Of a DNA stretch of 64,000 nucleotides, positions 16,001 through 25,129 are shown piece after piece. The DNA is from an uncultured Pelagibacteraceae bacterium (lineage in GTDB: Bacteria > Pseudomonadota > Alphaproteobacteria > Pelagibacterales > Pelagibacteraceae), in the NCBI GenBank assembly GCA_902554765.1, contig CACDPY010000001.1, forward strand, positions 1-64,000. Reading direction: 5' to 3'. The translations under genes were made by a program, and so were the position numbers. Under the pieces are notes generated by a model. That model did not search any database. It saw only the letters and a list, made by a program, of their open reading frames with translations, and was not told where the DNA came from. How positions within the stretch are numbered: position 1 is the stretch's first letter; every line of letters starts with the position of its first letter.

Positions 16001-17859
16001 TGGCTAAACATAAAACACACTACGAAGAATGCGATGTACTAGTTGTAGGTGGAGGTATGGCGGGCACAGGTGCAACTTTCGAGGCTAGACACTGGGGAAG
16101 AGATTTAAAAATTATTTGTGTTGAAAAAGCAAACATTGATAGAAGTGGAGCAGTAGCTCAAGGACTTTATGCAATTAATTGTTATATGGGAATGCAATGG
16201 GATGAAAACCAACCAGAAGATCATGTGAGATATGCTCGTAATGATCTAATGGGAATGGTCAGAGAAGATTTAGGATATGACATGGCGCGTCACGTAGATT
16301 CCACAGTTCATATGTTTGATGAATGGGGTCTACCTATGATGAAAAATGAAAAAACTGGAAGATATTTAAGAGAAGGTAAATGGCAAATTATGATTCATGG
16401 TGAAAGCTATAAACCAATTGTTGCCGAAGCGGCTAAAAAATCTGCTGATAAAATTTACAATAGAATAATGATTACTCATTTATTGATGGATGAGTCTCAA
16501 GAAAACAGAATTGGTGGTGCAGTTGGTTTTAATATGAGAACAGGAGATTTTCATGTATTTAGAGCAAAAACTGTAATAGTTGCAGCAGGAGGGGCATCAC
16601 ACATATTTAAACCAAGGGCAGTTGGTGAAGGTATGGGTAGAACTTGGTATGCACCTTGGAGCAATGGTTCAGCATATGCCTTACCTATAGCAGCTGGTGC
16701 AAAAATGACTCAAATGGAAAATAGAATCGTCTTATGTAGATTTAAAGATGGATATGGCCCTGTTGGAGCATACTTTTTACATTTAAAAACTTACACACAA
16801 AATGCCAACGGTGAAAACTATGAAAAGAAATGGTATGATCAAACTAAAGAATTAGTTGGAGAGTATATTGATCATCATCCTACCCCAACATGTTTAAGAA
16901 ACCATGCGTTCATTCAAGAAACAATGGCGGGTGGTGGACCAATACAAATGGTTACAACAGAGGCTTTCCAAGATCCTCATCTAGAAACAGTAGGCTGGGA
17001 AAATTTTTTAGGTATGACTGTTGGACAGGCAGTGGTTTGGGCATCTCAAAATATTGATCCTAAGTATACTAATCCAGAATTAACTACATCAGAACCATAT
17101 GTAATGGGTTCACATGCAACATGTTCAGGTGCTTGGGTTAGTGGTCCAGAAGATTTATCACCACCAGAATATTTCTGGGGATATAACAGAATGTTAACAA
17201 TTGATGGTTTATTTGGTGCTGGAGATACTGTGGGTGGAAGTGCTCATAAGTTTTCATCAGGGTCTTTTACTGAAGGTAGATTAGCAGCAAAAGCGGCTGT
17301 TAAATATATTGAAGATAAAAAAGCTGACGGTATTAATGTTTCCGACAAGCAATGTGAAGATTTTAAAACTGCAGTTTATAAACCTTTAGAAACATTTATA
17401 GTTGCTCAAAATGAAATTACAGGAGGAACAGTTTCTCCTAGCTACATATCACCGATTCAAGGTCTACAAAGACTTCAAAGAATAATGGACGAATATGTTG
17501 GTGGAATTGCTACAAATTATATGACCAATGAAAACATGCTAAAAAGAGGTTTAGAATTATTAGCTTGGTTAGAAGAGGATTTAGAAAAAGTAGGAGCTGA
17601 GGATTACCACCAATTAATGAGAGCTTGGGAACTAAAACATAGAGCTTTGACTTCTCAATGTGTAACTGAACACACTTTATTTAGGGAAGAAACTCGTTGG
17701 CCTGGATATTACTATAGAGGTGATCATATGAAATTAGATGATGACAATTGGCATTGTTTAACAGTTTCAAGAAGAGACCCTAAAACTGGCAAATTCAGCA
17801 TGGAAAAAGTGCCTGTGTATCATATAGTAGATGAGAATGAGAAGAAGAAAGCCTCTTAA
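16000..17859 (+). CDS. aprA: adenylylsulfate reductase alpha subunit
   Basis: Catalytic flavoprotein of 619 residues. The FAD-binding motif VLVVGGGMAGTGA is at 14-26, with DRSGAVAQGLYAINCY after it, and the C-terminal helical and capping parts are complete. It interconverts APS plus electrons with sulfite plus AMP. The organism looks aerobic and the gene lies with sulfite-releasing enzymes, so the likely direction is sulfite to APS, from which sulfate adenylyltransferase could make sulfate and ATP; no sat gene is in the window. Direction is inference; phylogeny would settle it. Confidence 0.96.
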   Translation: MAKHKTHYEECDVLVVGGGMAGTGATFEARHWGRDLKIICVEKANIDRSGAVAQGLYAINCYMGMQWDENQPEDHVRYARNDLMGMVREDLGYDMARHVDSTVHMFDEWGLPMMKNEKTGRYLREGKWQIMIHGESYKPIVAEAAKKSADKIYNRIMITHLLMDESQENRIGGAVGFNMRTGDFHVFRAKTVIVAAGGASHIFKPRAVGEGMGRTWYAPWSNGSAYALPIAAGAKMTQMENRIVLCRFKDGYGPVGAYFLHLKTYTQNANGENYEKKWYDQTKELVGEYIDHHPTPTCLRNHAFIQETMAGGGPIQMVTTEAFQDPHLETVGWENFLGMTVGQAVVWASQNIDPKYTNPELTTSEPYVMGSHATCSGAWVSGPEDLSPPEYFWGYNRMLTIDGLFGAGDTVGGSAHKFSSGSFTEGRLAAKAAVKYIEDKKADGINVSDKQCEDFKTAVYKPLETFIVAQNEITGGTVSPSYISPIQGLQRLQRIMDEYVGGIATNYMTNENMLKRGLELLAWLEEDLEKVGAEDYHQLMRAWELKHRALTSQCVTEHTLFREETRWPGYYYRGDHMKLDDDNWHCLTVSRRDPKTGKFSMEKVPVYHIVDENEKKKAS

Positions 17860-17883
17860 AGACATTTAAAAAGTTAAACATCT

Positions 17884-18234
17884 ATGGATCTTTTAGCTAA
17901 ATCTGATGAAGAGATATTTGGAATAGGTAAGCCATTTTGGGAAAATTTGATTAGATCGTCAAATCTTAAGGATTATGGTGGTTTTACCAGAGATTTTTCA
18001 ACACAAATGTTATTTGGTGCAAATGAGGTAGAGCTTGGAAAGCAGTGGGCTAATAACGAGCTTATAACTAACCTTAATGAAACCTATGAACCTTTCGGTA
18101 CATTAAGAAGAGGAGAGCATATCACTATCCTTATTAAGCAAACAAATAAGAAAATCTCAGGAGAGTTTCTAGGCAGGTTGGTTCTTGGATTGGAGGATGG
18201 TGAGATCAAGGTCTTTGGAGCAACAATATATTAA
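17884..18234 (+). CDS. unknown 116-residue protein next to aprA
   Basis: I do not recognise this family. The protein is soluble, starts MDLLAKSDEEIFGIGKPF and has helical segments first, then a beta-rich half (TLRRGEHITILIKQ, GRLVLGLEDGEIKVFGA). No cysteine is present, so it is not a redox centre. It follows aprA by 24 bp on the same strand and is likely in the apr transcript. Possible roles are an assembly factor or a sulfur-pathway accessory protein, but nothing in the sequence proves it. Confidence 0.7.
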   Translation: MDLLAKSDEEIFGIGKPFWENLIRSSNLKDYGGFTRDFSTQMLFGANEVELGKQWANNELITNLNETYEPFGTLRRGEHITILIKQTNKKISGEFLGRLVLGLEDGEIKVFGATIY

Positions 18235-18279
18235 ATTATAATTTGACAATTTTTTCAGTGGGTGTATTGAGAAATATAG

Positions 18280-18414
18280 ATGCACCTTTCAAATATAAAA
18301 ATCCTCAACAAAATAACTAACAAAAAAACAACTTTTATTAAAACTGGGATTTTTTCAGCAATAGCTGCTTGTTGGGGTGTGATCTTAGTTGGAACTTTTT
18401 TAACTTTTAAATAA
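18280..18414 (+). CDS. 44-residue single-helix membrane protein
   Basis: A short frame between the unknown apr-linked gene and the TauE-type exporter. It encodes a basic N-terminus (MHLSNIKILNKITNKK) and one hydrophobic helix of about 23 residues (TGIFSAIAACWGVILVGTF), giving a positive-inside membrane protein. A possible upstream box TTGACA is at 18243-18248, with only a weak -10. No clear ribosome site, so expression is uncertain. It could be a small subunit of the neighbouring membrane systems. Confidence 0.5.
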   Translation: MHLSNIKILNKITNKKTTFIKTGIFSAIAACWGVILVGTFLTFK

Positions 18415-18442
18415 GTTATACTTAAAAGTTTTTTATTATTAG

Positions 18443-19528
18443 ATGGAAGTTTTTTTACCTATAGCTCAAGTTTTTGTCAGTCCAATCGAAATTCTTTTAT
18501 TAAGTGCACTTGTTGGAGTTCTTTCAGGCTTATTTGGAGTAGGTGGTGGTTTTTTAATGACGCCATTTTTAATTTTTCTAGGAGTTCCCCCGGCATATGC
18601 TGTCGCAAATGAGGCTAATAATATTTTAGCAACATCAGTTTCAGGGTCTACTACACATTGGTTAAAAAATACTTTGGACTATAAAATGGGTTTTATGATT
18701 GTAATTGGTGGTTCTATAGGGACTGCTTTAGGCATTTACACATTTACCTACTTTAAAGACATTGGAAAAATAGATACCGTAATTTCTTTAGCTTATATGT
18801 ATATTCTTGCAATTATCGGTACATTGATGCTGGTAGAGAGTCTTGGAGAAATTGATAAAGCAAAAAAAAACGTTGTAGAAAGAAAAAAATTACATGTTCA
18901 TTATTGGATACACGGTCTTCCATTAAGAATGCGATTCCCAAAATCCAAATTATATGAAAGCGTTTTTACTCCAATTATAATTGGTTTGGCAGTTGGTTTT
19001 ATTGCTGCAATAATGGGAATAGGTGGTGCTTTTATTCTTGTACCTGCAATGATTTATATAATTAAAATGCCAACGCGATTGGTCCCTGGAACATCTTTAT
19101 TTGTTACTATTTTTGTGAGTGTTATAGTTACTTTTTTACACTCATTTAACTATGGATCAATTGACCTAATGCTAGTCGTAATGTTAGTTGTAGGATCCAT
19201 ATTTGGAGTTCAGGTTGGCCAAAAACTTGGAGAACGAATTGATAGTTCAGGTCTTAAAGCATTATTAGCAATTTTATTATTAGTTGTAGGTATAGCTATT
19301 GCATATGATACTTTTTTTGCTGAAGAAATTCAAAAAGAAATCTCCAAAGTTTCAGTTTCAGATTTAAACTTTTTCTCAAAATTTATTTTAGAATTTTCGA
19401 AAGATATGCCATTTTTTTATGGGCTATTTTCTATTTTATTTGCAGTTTCTTTAGGAATTGCAGCTGCTTTTGTTAGAAGATTTTTATCTAATTTAAGAAA
19501 AAAACATTTTATTAAACCTGCTAAATAA
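18443..19528 (+). CDS. tauE: TauE/SafE-family sulfite/anion exporter
   Basis: 361 residues with about eight membrane helices in two similar halves: GVLSGLFGVGGGFLMTPFL near 25-45 and GFIAAIMGIGGAFILVPAM near 190-210, the family repeat. Members export sulfite, sulfoacetate or related anions. Here it sits beside sulfite-producing SuyAB and Xsc and sulfite-using AprBA, so removal of excess sulfite is the natural reading. Its 3' end overlaps the convergent YeiH-type gene by 8 bp. Confidence 0.85.
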   Translation: MEVFLPIAQVFVSPIEILLLSALVGVLSGLFGVGGGFLMTPFLIFLGVPPAYAVANEANNILATSVSGSTTHWLKNTLDYKMGFMIVIGGSIGTALGIYTFTYFKDIGKIDTVISLAYMYILAIIGTLMLVESLGEIDKAKKNVVERKKLHVHYWIHGLPLRMRFPKSKLYESVFTPIIIGLAVGFIAAIMGIGGAFILVPAMIYIIKMPTRLVPGTSLFVTIFVSVIVTFLHSFNYGSIDLMLVVMLVVGSIFGVQVGQKLGERIDSSGLKALLAILLLVVGIAIAYDTFFAEEIQKEISKVSVSDLNFFSKFILEFSKDMPFFYGLFSILFAVSLGIAAAFVRRFLSNLRKKHFIKPAK

Positions 19529-20594
19529 AAAATTTTAAATAACTTTCAATCGTAATTACGCAAACTATTCCAACAGTTAACATAGCTATAAATCCAACAA
19601 TAAAAGGTTTGTAACCCATACTTTTTATATCTTTTAAATTTGTAGACAGTCCAATAGCTGCCATTGCCATAGTTAAGAAAATTTTTGATAAAAATTTAAT
19701 AATATTAATTGTTTCGTTCCAATTATAGCTTAAATTTGAGATAAATACTTGATCCCCAATATTCCTTATAATAATCATTCCAACAAATCCCAAAACAAAG
19801 TAGGGAAAAATATTCAAAATTGAATACTCTTTTTTATTTGTTTTGCCTCTATTATATAGAAAAGCAAAAAGAGGAATCATTATTATTAAAAAAGTATTTC
19901 TGATTAGCTTTGTTACTGTTGCTATATTTAGCGTTTCTGGACTATTAAATTGTTGTTCATAAATTAATCCAGCAGCAGCAACCTGTGAAGTTTCATGAAT
20001 AGATGTTCCCAAAAAAAGTCCAATTAACAATGGTTGATTATCAAAATAAAAGTTAGCAAAATAGGGATATAAAAGCATGGATAATATCCCAAAAAGCGTA
20101 ATATTTGCTATAGCATATGAAACTTCATTTTTATTTGCTTTTATAACTGGAGCTGTAGCCATTATAGCAGTTGTTCCACAAACGGTGCTTCCAATAGAAA
20201 TAAGGTAAGCCATTCTAGTTGGTATCTTAAGTTTTTTAATTAAAAGTTTAATTACTACCAAAACACTTATAATACAGATTATTATCAGAGGAATTGCAAT
20301 TTTACCAAAATCTAAAAATTCAAATGGTTTAAGTTGAATACCAAGAAAAATAATTCCAAGTTTCAAAATATATTCTCTTGTAAAATCTAAACCTTTTTGA
20401 AAACCTTCCCTTACTTGAAAAACATTACCAAAAAACATTCCCAAAAGAATAGCTATCATAGCTGTTGAAATAGGACTTTTATCATATCCTAAAAGTTCAA
20501 TTCCAATAATGTTATTAAAACCTTGAGAAAGAGTATAAAGGACAAATGCAAGTATTATACCTGGTAAAATTACCAAGTATTTATTTAGCAGCAT
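19521..20594 (-). CDS. YeiH/UPF0324-family putative anion exporter
   Basis: 357 residues with about ten membrane helices. Family landmarks include ISTAMIAILLGMFFGN near 43-58, LKLGIIFLGIQL near 77-88, STVCGTTAIMATAPVI and LGTSIHETSQVAAAG. UPF0324 proteins are called putative sulfate exporters from linkage with sulfonate genes; transport has little direct proof. It lies 12 bp downstream of suyB on the same strand, suggesting a suyA-suyB-exporter operon that removes sulfate or sulfite made from sulfolactate. Confidence 0.8.
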   Translation of the reverse strand: MLLNKYLVILPGIILAFVLYTLSQGFNNIIGIELLGYDKSPISTAMIAILLGMFFGNVFQVREGFQKGLDFTREYILKLGIIFLGIQLKPFEFLDFGKIAIPLIIICIISVLVVIKLLIKKLKIPTRMAYLISIGSTVCGTTAIMATAPVIKANKNEVSYAIANITLFGILSMLLYPYFANFYFDNQPLLIGLFLGTSIHETSQVAAAGLIYEQQFNSPETLNIATVTKLIRNTFLIIMIPLFAFLYNRGKTNKKEYSILNIFPYFVLGFVGMIIIRNIGDQVFISNLSYNWNETINIIKFLSKIFLTMAMAAIGLSTNLKDIKSMGYKPFIVGFIAMLTVGIVCVITIESYLKFFI

Positions 20595-20606
20595 CTAATT
20601 TTTTGA

Positions 20607-21773
20607 TTATGCGCTTCTATAAAGTTTAGTCATAACGAATTCTTTATGACCTAAAGCTTCTGCGCAGGTTAGTCTTCCATTAGCAACTCTTAATGTTGTT
20701 TCAATGAGTTTATCTCCCGCTTCAGACATATTCATTTCTCTTGAAAGAATTTTTGATACATCACAATCGATATGTTCACCCATACCCTTAACAGTTAAAG
20801 GATTTGCAGTTAATTTTACAACTGGTTCAATAGGGTTACCAACTATATTACCTTGGCCAGTTGGAAATAAGTGAATATTAAATCCCGCTGCAGCTTGAAG
20901 CGTTACACACTCAGCTGCTGCAGATGATGTATCCATAAAATATAAACCTTTTCCTTTTTGAGGTTCTTCAGCTGGTTCTAAGACATCTACAAACTTACAA
21001 TTACCAATTTTTTGAAAATTTCCAAAAGCTTTTTCTTCAATAGTGGTTAAACCACCCGCTATATTTCCAGCAGTTGGTTGACTTTCTGAGAGATCATCAG
21101 TTGCTTCTTTTAAAATAAAATCATTATAGGCACTCCAAGTCTTCATAAATTTATCAGATGCCTCTTTAGTTGCACCTCTTGTAGCACAAACCTTTTCAGC
21201 TCCAGTTAGCTCTGATGTTTCACCGAAACACAAGTGAACTCCTAGTGGCTCAAGTTTATCCATTAAGTTACCAACAGTTGGGTTTGCAGCTAGACCTGAT
21301 GTAGTATCTGACTCTCCACATTTTACTGAAATCCATAAATCACTTATTGGACATTCTTCTCTTTGTTTTTCAGAAGCCCACATTACAAATTCTTGAGCTT
21401 TCTTAGAAGCTTTCATAACTGTGCCAATGTCACCTGTTCGTTCAATATGAAAACCTTCAACTGGTTTTCCAGTTTTAGCAATACCATCCACAATTTTTTT
21501 AGTCCATTTTGGCTCAATACCAATTACAATCACTGCAGCTACATTTGGATTACTTCCTGTGCCAATCATTGTTCTAAAATGTAATTCTAAATCAGCTCCA
21601 AATTGAAGTCTTCCATAAGAATGTGGTAGTGCGATCGTCCCTTTAATATTGTTTGCTACTGCTTCGGCACAAGCATTTGAAATATCATCAACCGGTAGAA
21701 TTATTACGTGATTTCTAGTTCCTGCTCTTCCATTTTCTCTCTTATAACCTAAAAAACTTTTTGGAATTTCCAT
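20607..21773 (-). CDS. suyB: (R)-sulfolactate sulfo-lyase large subunit
   Basis: 388 residues of the UxaA (altronate dehydratase) C-terminal family. It starts [20 protein letters not shown] and contains [44 protein letters not shown] and [13 protein letters not shown]. Its size with a separate small SAF-domain subunit immediately upstream matches SuyA plus SuyB, which cleave 3-sulfolactate to pyruvate and sulfite. Related two-part sugar-acid dehydratases (altronate, galactarate) are the alternative; the neighbouring xsc and apr genes strongly favour SuyB. Confidence 0.85.
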   Translation of the reverse strand: MEIPKSFLGYKRENGRAGTRNHVIILPVDDISNACAEAVANNIKGTIALPHSYGRLQFGADLELHFRTMIGTGSNPNVAAVIVIGIEPKWTKKIVDGIAKTGKPVEGFHIERTGDIGTVMKASKKAQEFVMWASEKQREECPISDLWISVKCGESDTTSGLAANPTVGNLMDKLEPLGVHLCFGETSELTGAEKVCATRGATKEASDKFMKTWSAYNDFILKEATDDLSESQPTAGNIAGGLTTIEEKAFGNFQKIGNCKFVDVLEPAEEPQKGKGLYFMDTSSAAAECVTLQAAAGFNIHLFPTGQGNIVGNPIEPVVKLTANPLTVKGMGEHIDCDVSKILSREMNMSEAGDKLIETTLRVANGRLTCAEALGHKEFVMTKLYRSA

Positions 21774-21777
21774 ATAT

Positions 21778-22062
21778 TTACCACTTCTTTGTTTTTACGT
21801 TATGAACATGAACATGCTCACCTTTTTTAATTGATTTAACTACTTTACCAATATCATGACCATACTTCAGAATAGTATCACCTTCTTTAAGATCACACAT
21901 AGCTATTTTGTGGCCCAAGGGTATTTCGTCTAATGATTGTATGTTCGTTGATGTATCATTTTCCATTATCCAACACTTACAGTCCTGTTTTGGAGTGATT
22001 TTCTCTATAACAACTACCCCTACGTTGTCTTTTTCATCGTGAATTATGATATCTGTGGCCAT
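21778..22062 (-). CDS. suyA: (R)-sulfolactate sulfo-lyase small subunit
   Basis: 94 residues forming one SAF domain, as in the N-terminal part of UxaA and in SuyA. The fold is suggested by [43 protein letters not shown] in segments along the C-terminal half. It ends 4 bp before suyB starts and is divergent from xsc across 115 bp, so both sulfonate enzymes could share control. Confidence 0.85.
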   Translation of the reverse strand: MATDIIIHDEKDNVGVVVIEKITPKQDCKCWIMENDTSTNIQSLDEIPLGHKIAMCDLKEGDTILKYGHDIGKVVKSIKKGEHVHVHNVKTKKW

Positions 22063-22177
22063 TTTTATAGTGTCAATTGTTTATTTGAAATTTTTAAAAT
22101 CTTATATATTAATCGCAAAAATTAACAAATAGTTTTTAAAAAATTATTTCATTTACTAGTTTAGAAAGGCTCTATTA
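22063..22177. promoter_or_regulatory. divergent promoter region between suyA and xsc
   Basis: 115 bp of AT-rich DNA between head-to-head suyA and xsc. Several TATATT/TATAGT-like hexamers are present (for example around 22105), but no convincing -35/-10 pair or long inverted repeat. It is the only shared control region of the two sulfite-releasing pathways. I see no riboswitch-like structure. Confidence 0.35.
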
Positions 22178-23959
22178 ATGACAAAAATGACAACAGAAGA
22201 AGCTTTTGTAAAAGTTTTACAAATGCACGGTATCGAACACGCTTTTGGTATAATTGGATCCGCATTCATGCCGATCTCAGATATCTTTCCTGATGCAGGA
22301 ATAACTTTTTGGGATGTTGCTCATGAAACAAATGGTGGTTTGATTGCAGATGGTTACACAAGATCTACTGGAAAAATGTCAATGGTAATTGCACAAAATG
22401 GACCTGGAATTACTGGTTTGGTAACTCCAATTAAAACTGCATATTGGAATCATACTCCTTTACTACTAGTAACGCCTCAAGCAGCAAATAAAACTATGGG
22501 ACAGGGAGGTTTTCAAGAGGTTGAACAAATGAATTTATTTAAGGATATGGTTTGCTATCAAGAAGAAGTTAGAGATCCATCAAGGATGGCTGAAGTTTTA
22601 AATAGAGTAATTGAGAAAGCAATTAGAGGATCAGCTCCTGCACAAATAAATGTGCCAAGAGATTACTGGACACAAGTTATTGATATAGACTTGCCTCCAA
22701 TTGTTAGATTAGAAAGACAAGCAGGTGGAGTGGATGCTATAAAAAAAGCTGCAGAATTATTATCTAACGCAAAGTTTCCAGTTATTTTATCTGGGGCAGG
22801 TGTTGTTATAGGTGGAGCTATTGAAGATTGTAAAAAATTGGCTGAAAAATTGGATGCACCTGTGTGTTCAGGATATCAACATAATGATAGTTTTCCAGGA
22901 AGCCATCCATTAGCAGCGGGTCCACTAGGATACAATGGATCAAAAGCTGGAATGGAATTAATTTCAAAAGCCGATGTAGTTTTAGCACTTGGAACTAGAC
23001 TTAATCCTTTTTCGACATTACCAGGTTATGGAATGGATTATTGGCCAAAAGATGCAAGTATTATTCAGGTTGATATGAATTCAGATAGAATTGGTTTAAC
23101 TAAAAAAGTTACAGTGGGTATTTGTGGTGATGCAAAATTAGTTGCTCAACAATTATTGGCACAACTTTCGCCAACAGCCGGTGACACTGATAGACAGAAA
23201 AGGAAAGATATTATTCACCAAACTAAATCAGCTTGGTTACAAAAATTATCAAGCCTTGATCATGAAGATGATGATAAAGGTACAGTTTGGAATGAAGAGG
23301 CTAGAAAACGAGACGCAGATAGAATGTCCCCAAGACAAGCATGGAGAGCTATCCAAGCAGGCATGCCTGATGATGTGATTATTTCAAGTGATATTGGAAA
23401 CAATTGTGCTATCGGAAATGCTTATCCAACTTTTGAAAAAGGAAGAAAATATTTAGCACCAGGATTATTTGGTCCATGTGGTTATGGATTTCCATCAATT
23501 CTTGGAGCAAAGATTGGGTGTCCTGATACACCAGTTATAGGTTTTGCTGGTGATGGAGCTTTCGGGATTAGCATGAATGAGATGAGCTCATGTGCCAGAG
23601 AAGAATGGCCTGCAATTTCAATGGTTATATTCAGAAACTATCAATGGGGCGCTGAAAAAAGAAATACTACCTTGTGGTATGATAATAATTTTATTGGAAC
23701 TGAATTAGATCCTGAATTAAGCTATGCAAAAGTGGCTGATGCTTGTGGCTTAAAAGGAGTAACAGTTCGAACAATGGAAGAAACCACATCCGCTATTAAA
23801 AAATCATGTGAAGATCAAAAAAAAGGAATTACAACTTTTATAGAAGTAATTTTGAACCAAGAACTTGGAGAACCGTTTAGAAGAGATGCGATGAAAAAAC
23901 CTGTGAGGGTAGCTGGTATTAACAAAGGAGACATGAAGCAGCAAAAGTCTCTATTATAA
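22178..23959 (+). CDS. xsc: sulfoacetaldehyde acetyltransferase
   Basis: Thiamine-diphosphate enzyme of 593 residues that converts sulfoacetaldehyde and phosphate to acetyl phosphate and sulfite. It starts TTEEAFVKVLQMHGIEHAFGIIGSAFMPISD, contains the ThDP glutamate region AHETNGGLIADGY and the C-terminal cofactor motif GDGAFGISMNEMSSC with the downstream asparagine in FRNYQWGAEKRN, closer to Xsc than to acetolactate synthase. Sulfoacetaldehyde arises from taurine or isethionate. The usual companion pta is not adjacent. The next gene starts 1 bp after its stop. Confidence 0.95.
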   Translation: MTKMTTEEAFVKVLQMHGIEHAFGIIGSAFMPISDIFPDAGITFWDVAHETNGGLIADGYTRSTGKMSMVIAQNGPGITGLVTPIKTAYWNHTPLLLVTPQAANKTMGQGGFQEVEQMNLFKDMVCYQEEVRDPSRMAEVLNRVIEKAIRGSAPAQINVPRDYWTQVIDIDLPPIVRLERQAGGVDAIKKAAELLSNAKFPVILSGAGVVIGGAIEDCKKLAEKLDAPVCSGYQHNDSFPGSHPLAAGPLGYNGSKAGMELISKADVVLALGTRLNPFSTLPGYGMDYWPKDASIIQVDMNSDRIGLTKKVTVGICGDAKLVAQQLLAQLSPTAGDTDRQKRKDIIHQTKSAWLQKLSSLDHEDDDKGTVWNEEARKRDADRMSPRQAWRAIQAGMPDDVIISSDIGNNCAIGNAYPTFEKGRKYLAPGLFGPCGYGFPSILGAKIGCPDTPVIGFAGDGAFGISMNEMSSCAREEWPAISMVIFRNYQWGAEKRNTTLWYDNNFIGTELDPELSYAKVADACGLKGVTVRTMEETTSAIKKSCEDQKKGITTFIEVILNQELGEPFRRDAMKKPVRVAGINKGDMKQQKSLL

Positions 23960-23960
23960 T

Positions 23961-25091
23961 TTGAAAAATAAAATTAAAAATATCTCACTAATATTCGTAT
24001 TATTTTTAACTTTTGTATTTTTAAGCCTCAAATTCAAAAGTTTTATACTTTTATTGGTATCTGTTTTAGTTTTATCATTTTCATTACTTATAATTAAAAA
24101 GATCAATAAAAATATTTTACTTTTTTATTTTACATTTTTAATATCAGTTATTTTTGTTGAAAGTCTTTTGAAAGTAAATTTTAACGCTTTTTTTAAGGAA
24201 AAGAGTGTTTCTATTAATAATGAAAATGTAATTAGTTATGATAATTTTAAATATGAAAAAACCTATTTAGGAAATCAATTAAAAAAGGGAAATTATCAAC
24301 ATTATAAAAAAGATTCTGAAAATTTTATCTTTAATATAAATTATAAGATAGGTGACGATAATTTTAGAGTTAATTCCTTAATAAAAAATGATGTAAATAA
24401 ATCACTCAAAGCATCATTTTTTGGTGGATCAGATGTTTTTGGATGGGGTTTGAATGAAAATGAAACATTGCCATATTTATTTTACAAAGAAAATAAAAAT
24501 TATAATGTTTTTAATTATGGAATAATTGGTGGTTCAGTAAATCAAAATCTTGAAATGATAAGGAAAAATATTAATACCTTGGGTGATATCAACATTGTTA
24601 TTACTTCGTCTTATCAACTACCAAGAATTTCATGTAATAGAGATTATTCTTTTAACACACCATCATTTACAATTGTCAATGATGAGTTAAAATTTGATGG
24701 ATATTGTGTATTTTCTTTTTTAAAACTTAATTTTCAAATACCAAGATTAGTTGGTTCAATAATAAACAGATCAGAAATAATAAAGATTTTAAATAATGCT
24801 TTTACTAGAGAGGGAAATACTAAAAATATTAAAACCTATGTAAAAATTATTAATGAAATCAATGAAATATCTAAAAAAGAGAATAAGAAGTTAATAGTGC
24901 TTTACTATGGACCTAAAAAAAAAGCTGATGATGAAATTATTAACTCTTTAATAAAAAATAATATTTCTTATATTGATGTTTCCCTTCATGATAAAAGGTT
25001 TTTTATCAAACACGATAAACATTTCAATAAATTAGCTAATGAAATGTGGTTAAATAAACTTAATAAATATTTGGTTACTTTGAAACCTTAA
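23961..25091 (+). CDS. membrane-anchored SGNH-like protein
   Basis: 376 residues. The first 75 are very hydrophobic and form two or three membrane helices. The rest resembles an SGNH hydrolase: block I FFGGSDVFGWG near 153-163 and the catalytic DxHxN-type block DKHFN at 352-356 near the C-terminus. The nucleophile would be the serine of GGSD. Such proteins act with MBOAT acyltransferases in exopolysaccharide O-acetylation (AlgX/AlgJ, PatB-like). It starts with TTG one base after xsc; no ATG lies near. Exact substrate unknown. Confidence 0.65.
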   Translation: MKNKIKNISLIFVLFLTFVFLSLKFKSFILLLVSVLVLSFSLLIIKKINKNILLFYFTFLISVIFVESLLKVNFNAFFKEKSVSINNENVISYDNFKYEKTYLGNQLKKGNYQHYKKDSENFIFNINYKIGDDNFRVNSLIKNDVNKSLKASFFGGSDVFGWGLNENETLPYLFYKENKNYNVFNYGIIGGSVNQNLEMIRKNINTLGDINIVITSSYQLPRISCNRDYSFNTPSFTIVNDELKFDGYCVFSFLKLNFQIPRLVGSIINRSEIIKILNNAFTREGNTKNIKTYVKIINEINEISKKENKKLIVLYYGPKKKADDEIINSLIKNNISYIDVSLHDKRFFIKHDKHFNKLANEMWLNKLNKYLVTLKP

Positions 25092-25129
25092 TGTTTATAA
25101 TTTATTAAAATCAATATAAAATAAATCTT

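Noticed and set aside
21363-21584. 73-residue plus-strand frame within suyB
   Set aside because: It is antisense to well-conserved SuyB codons and its product is a low-complexity Asn/Ser/Phe mix without any motif.
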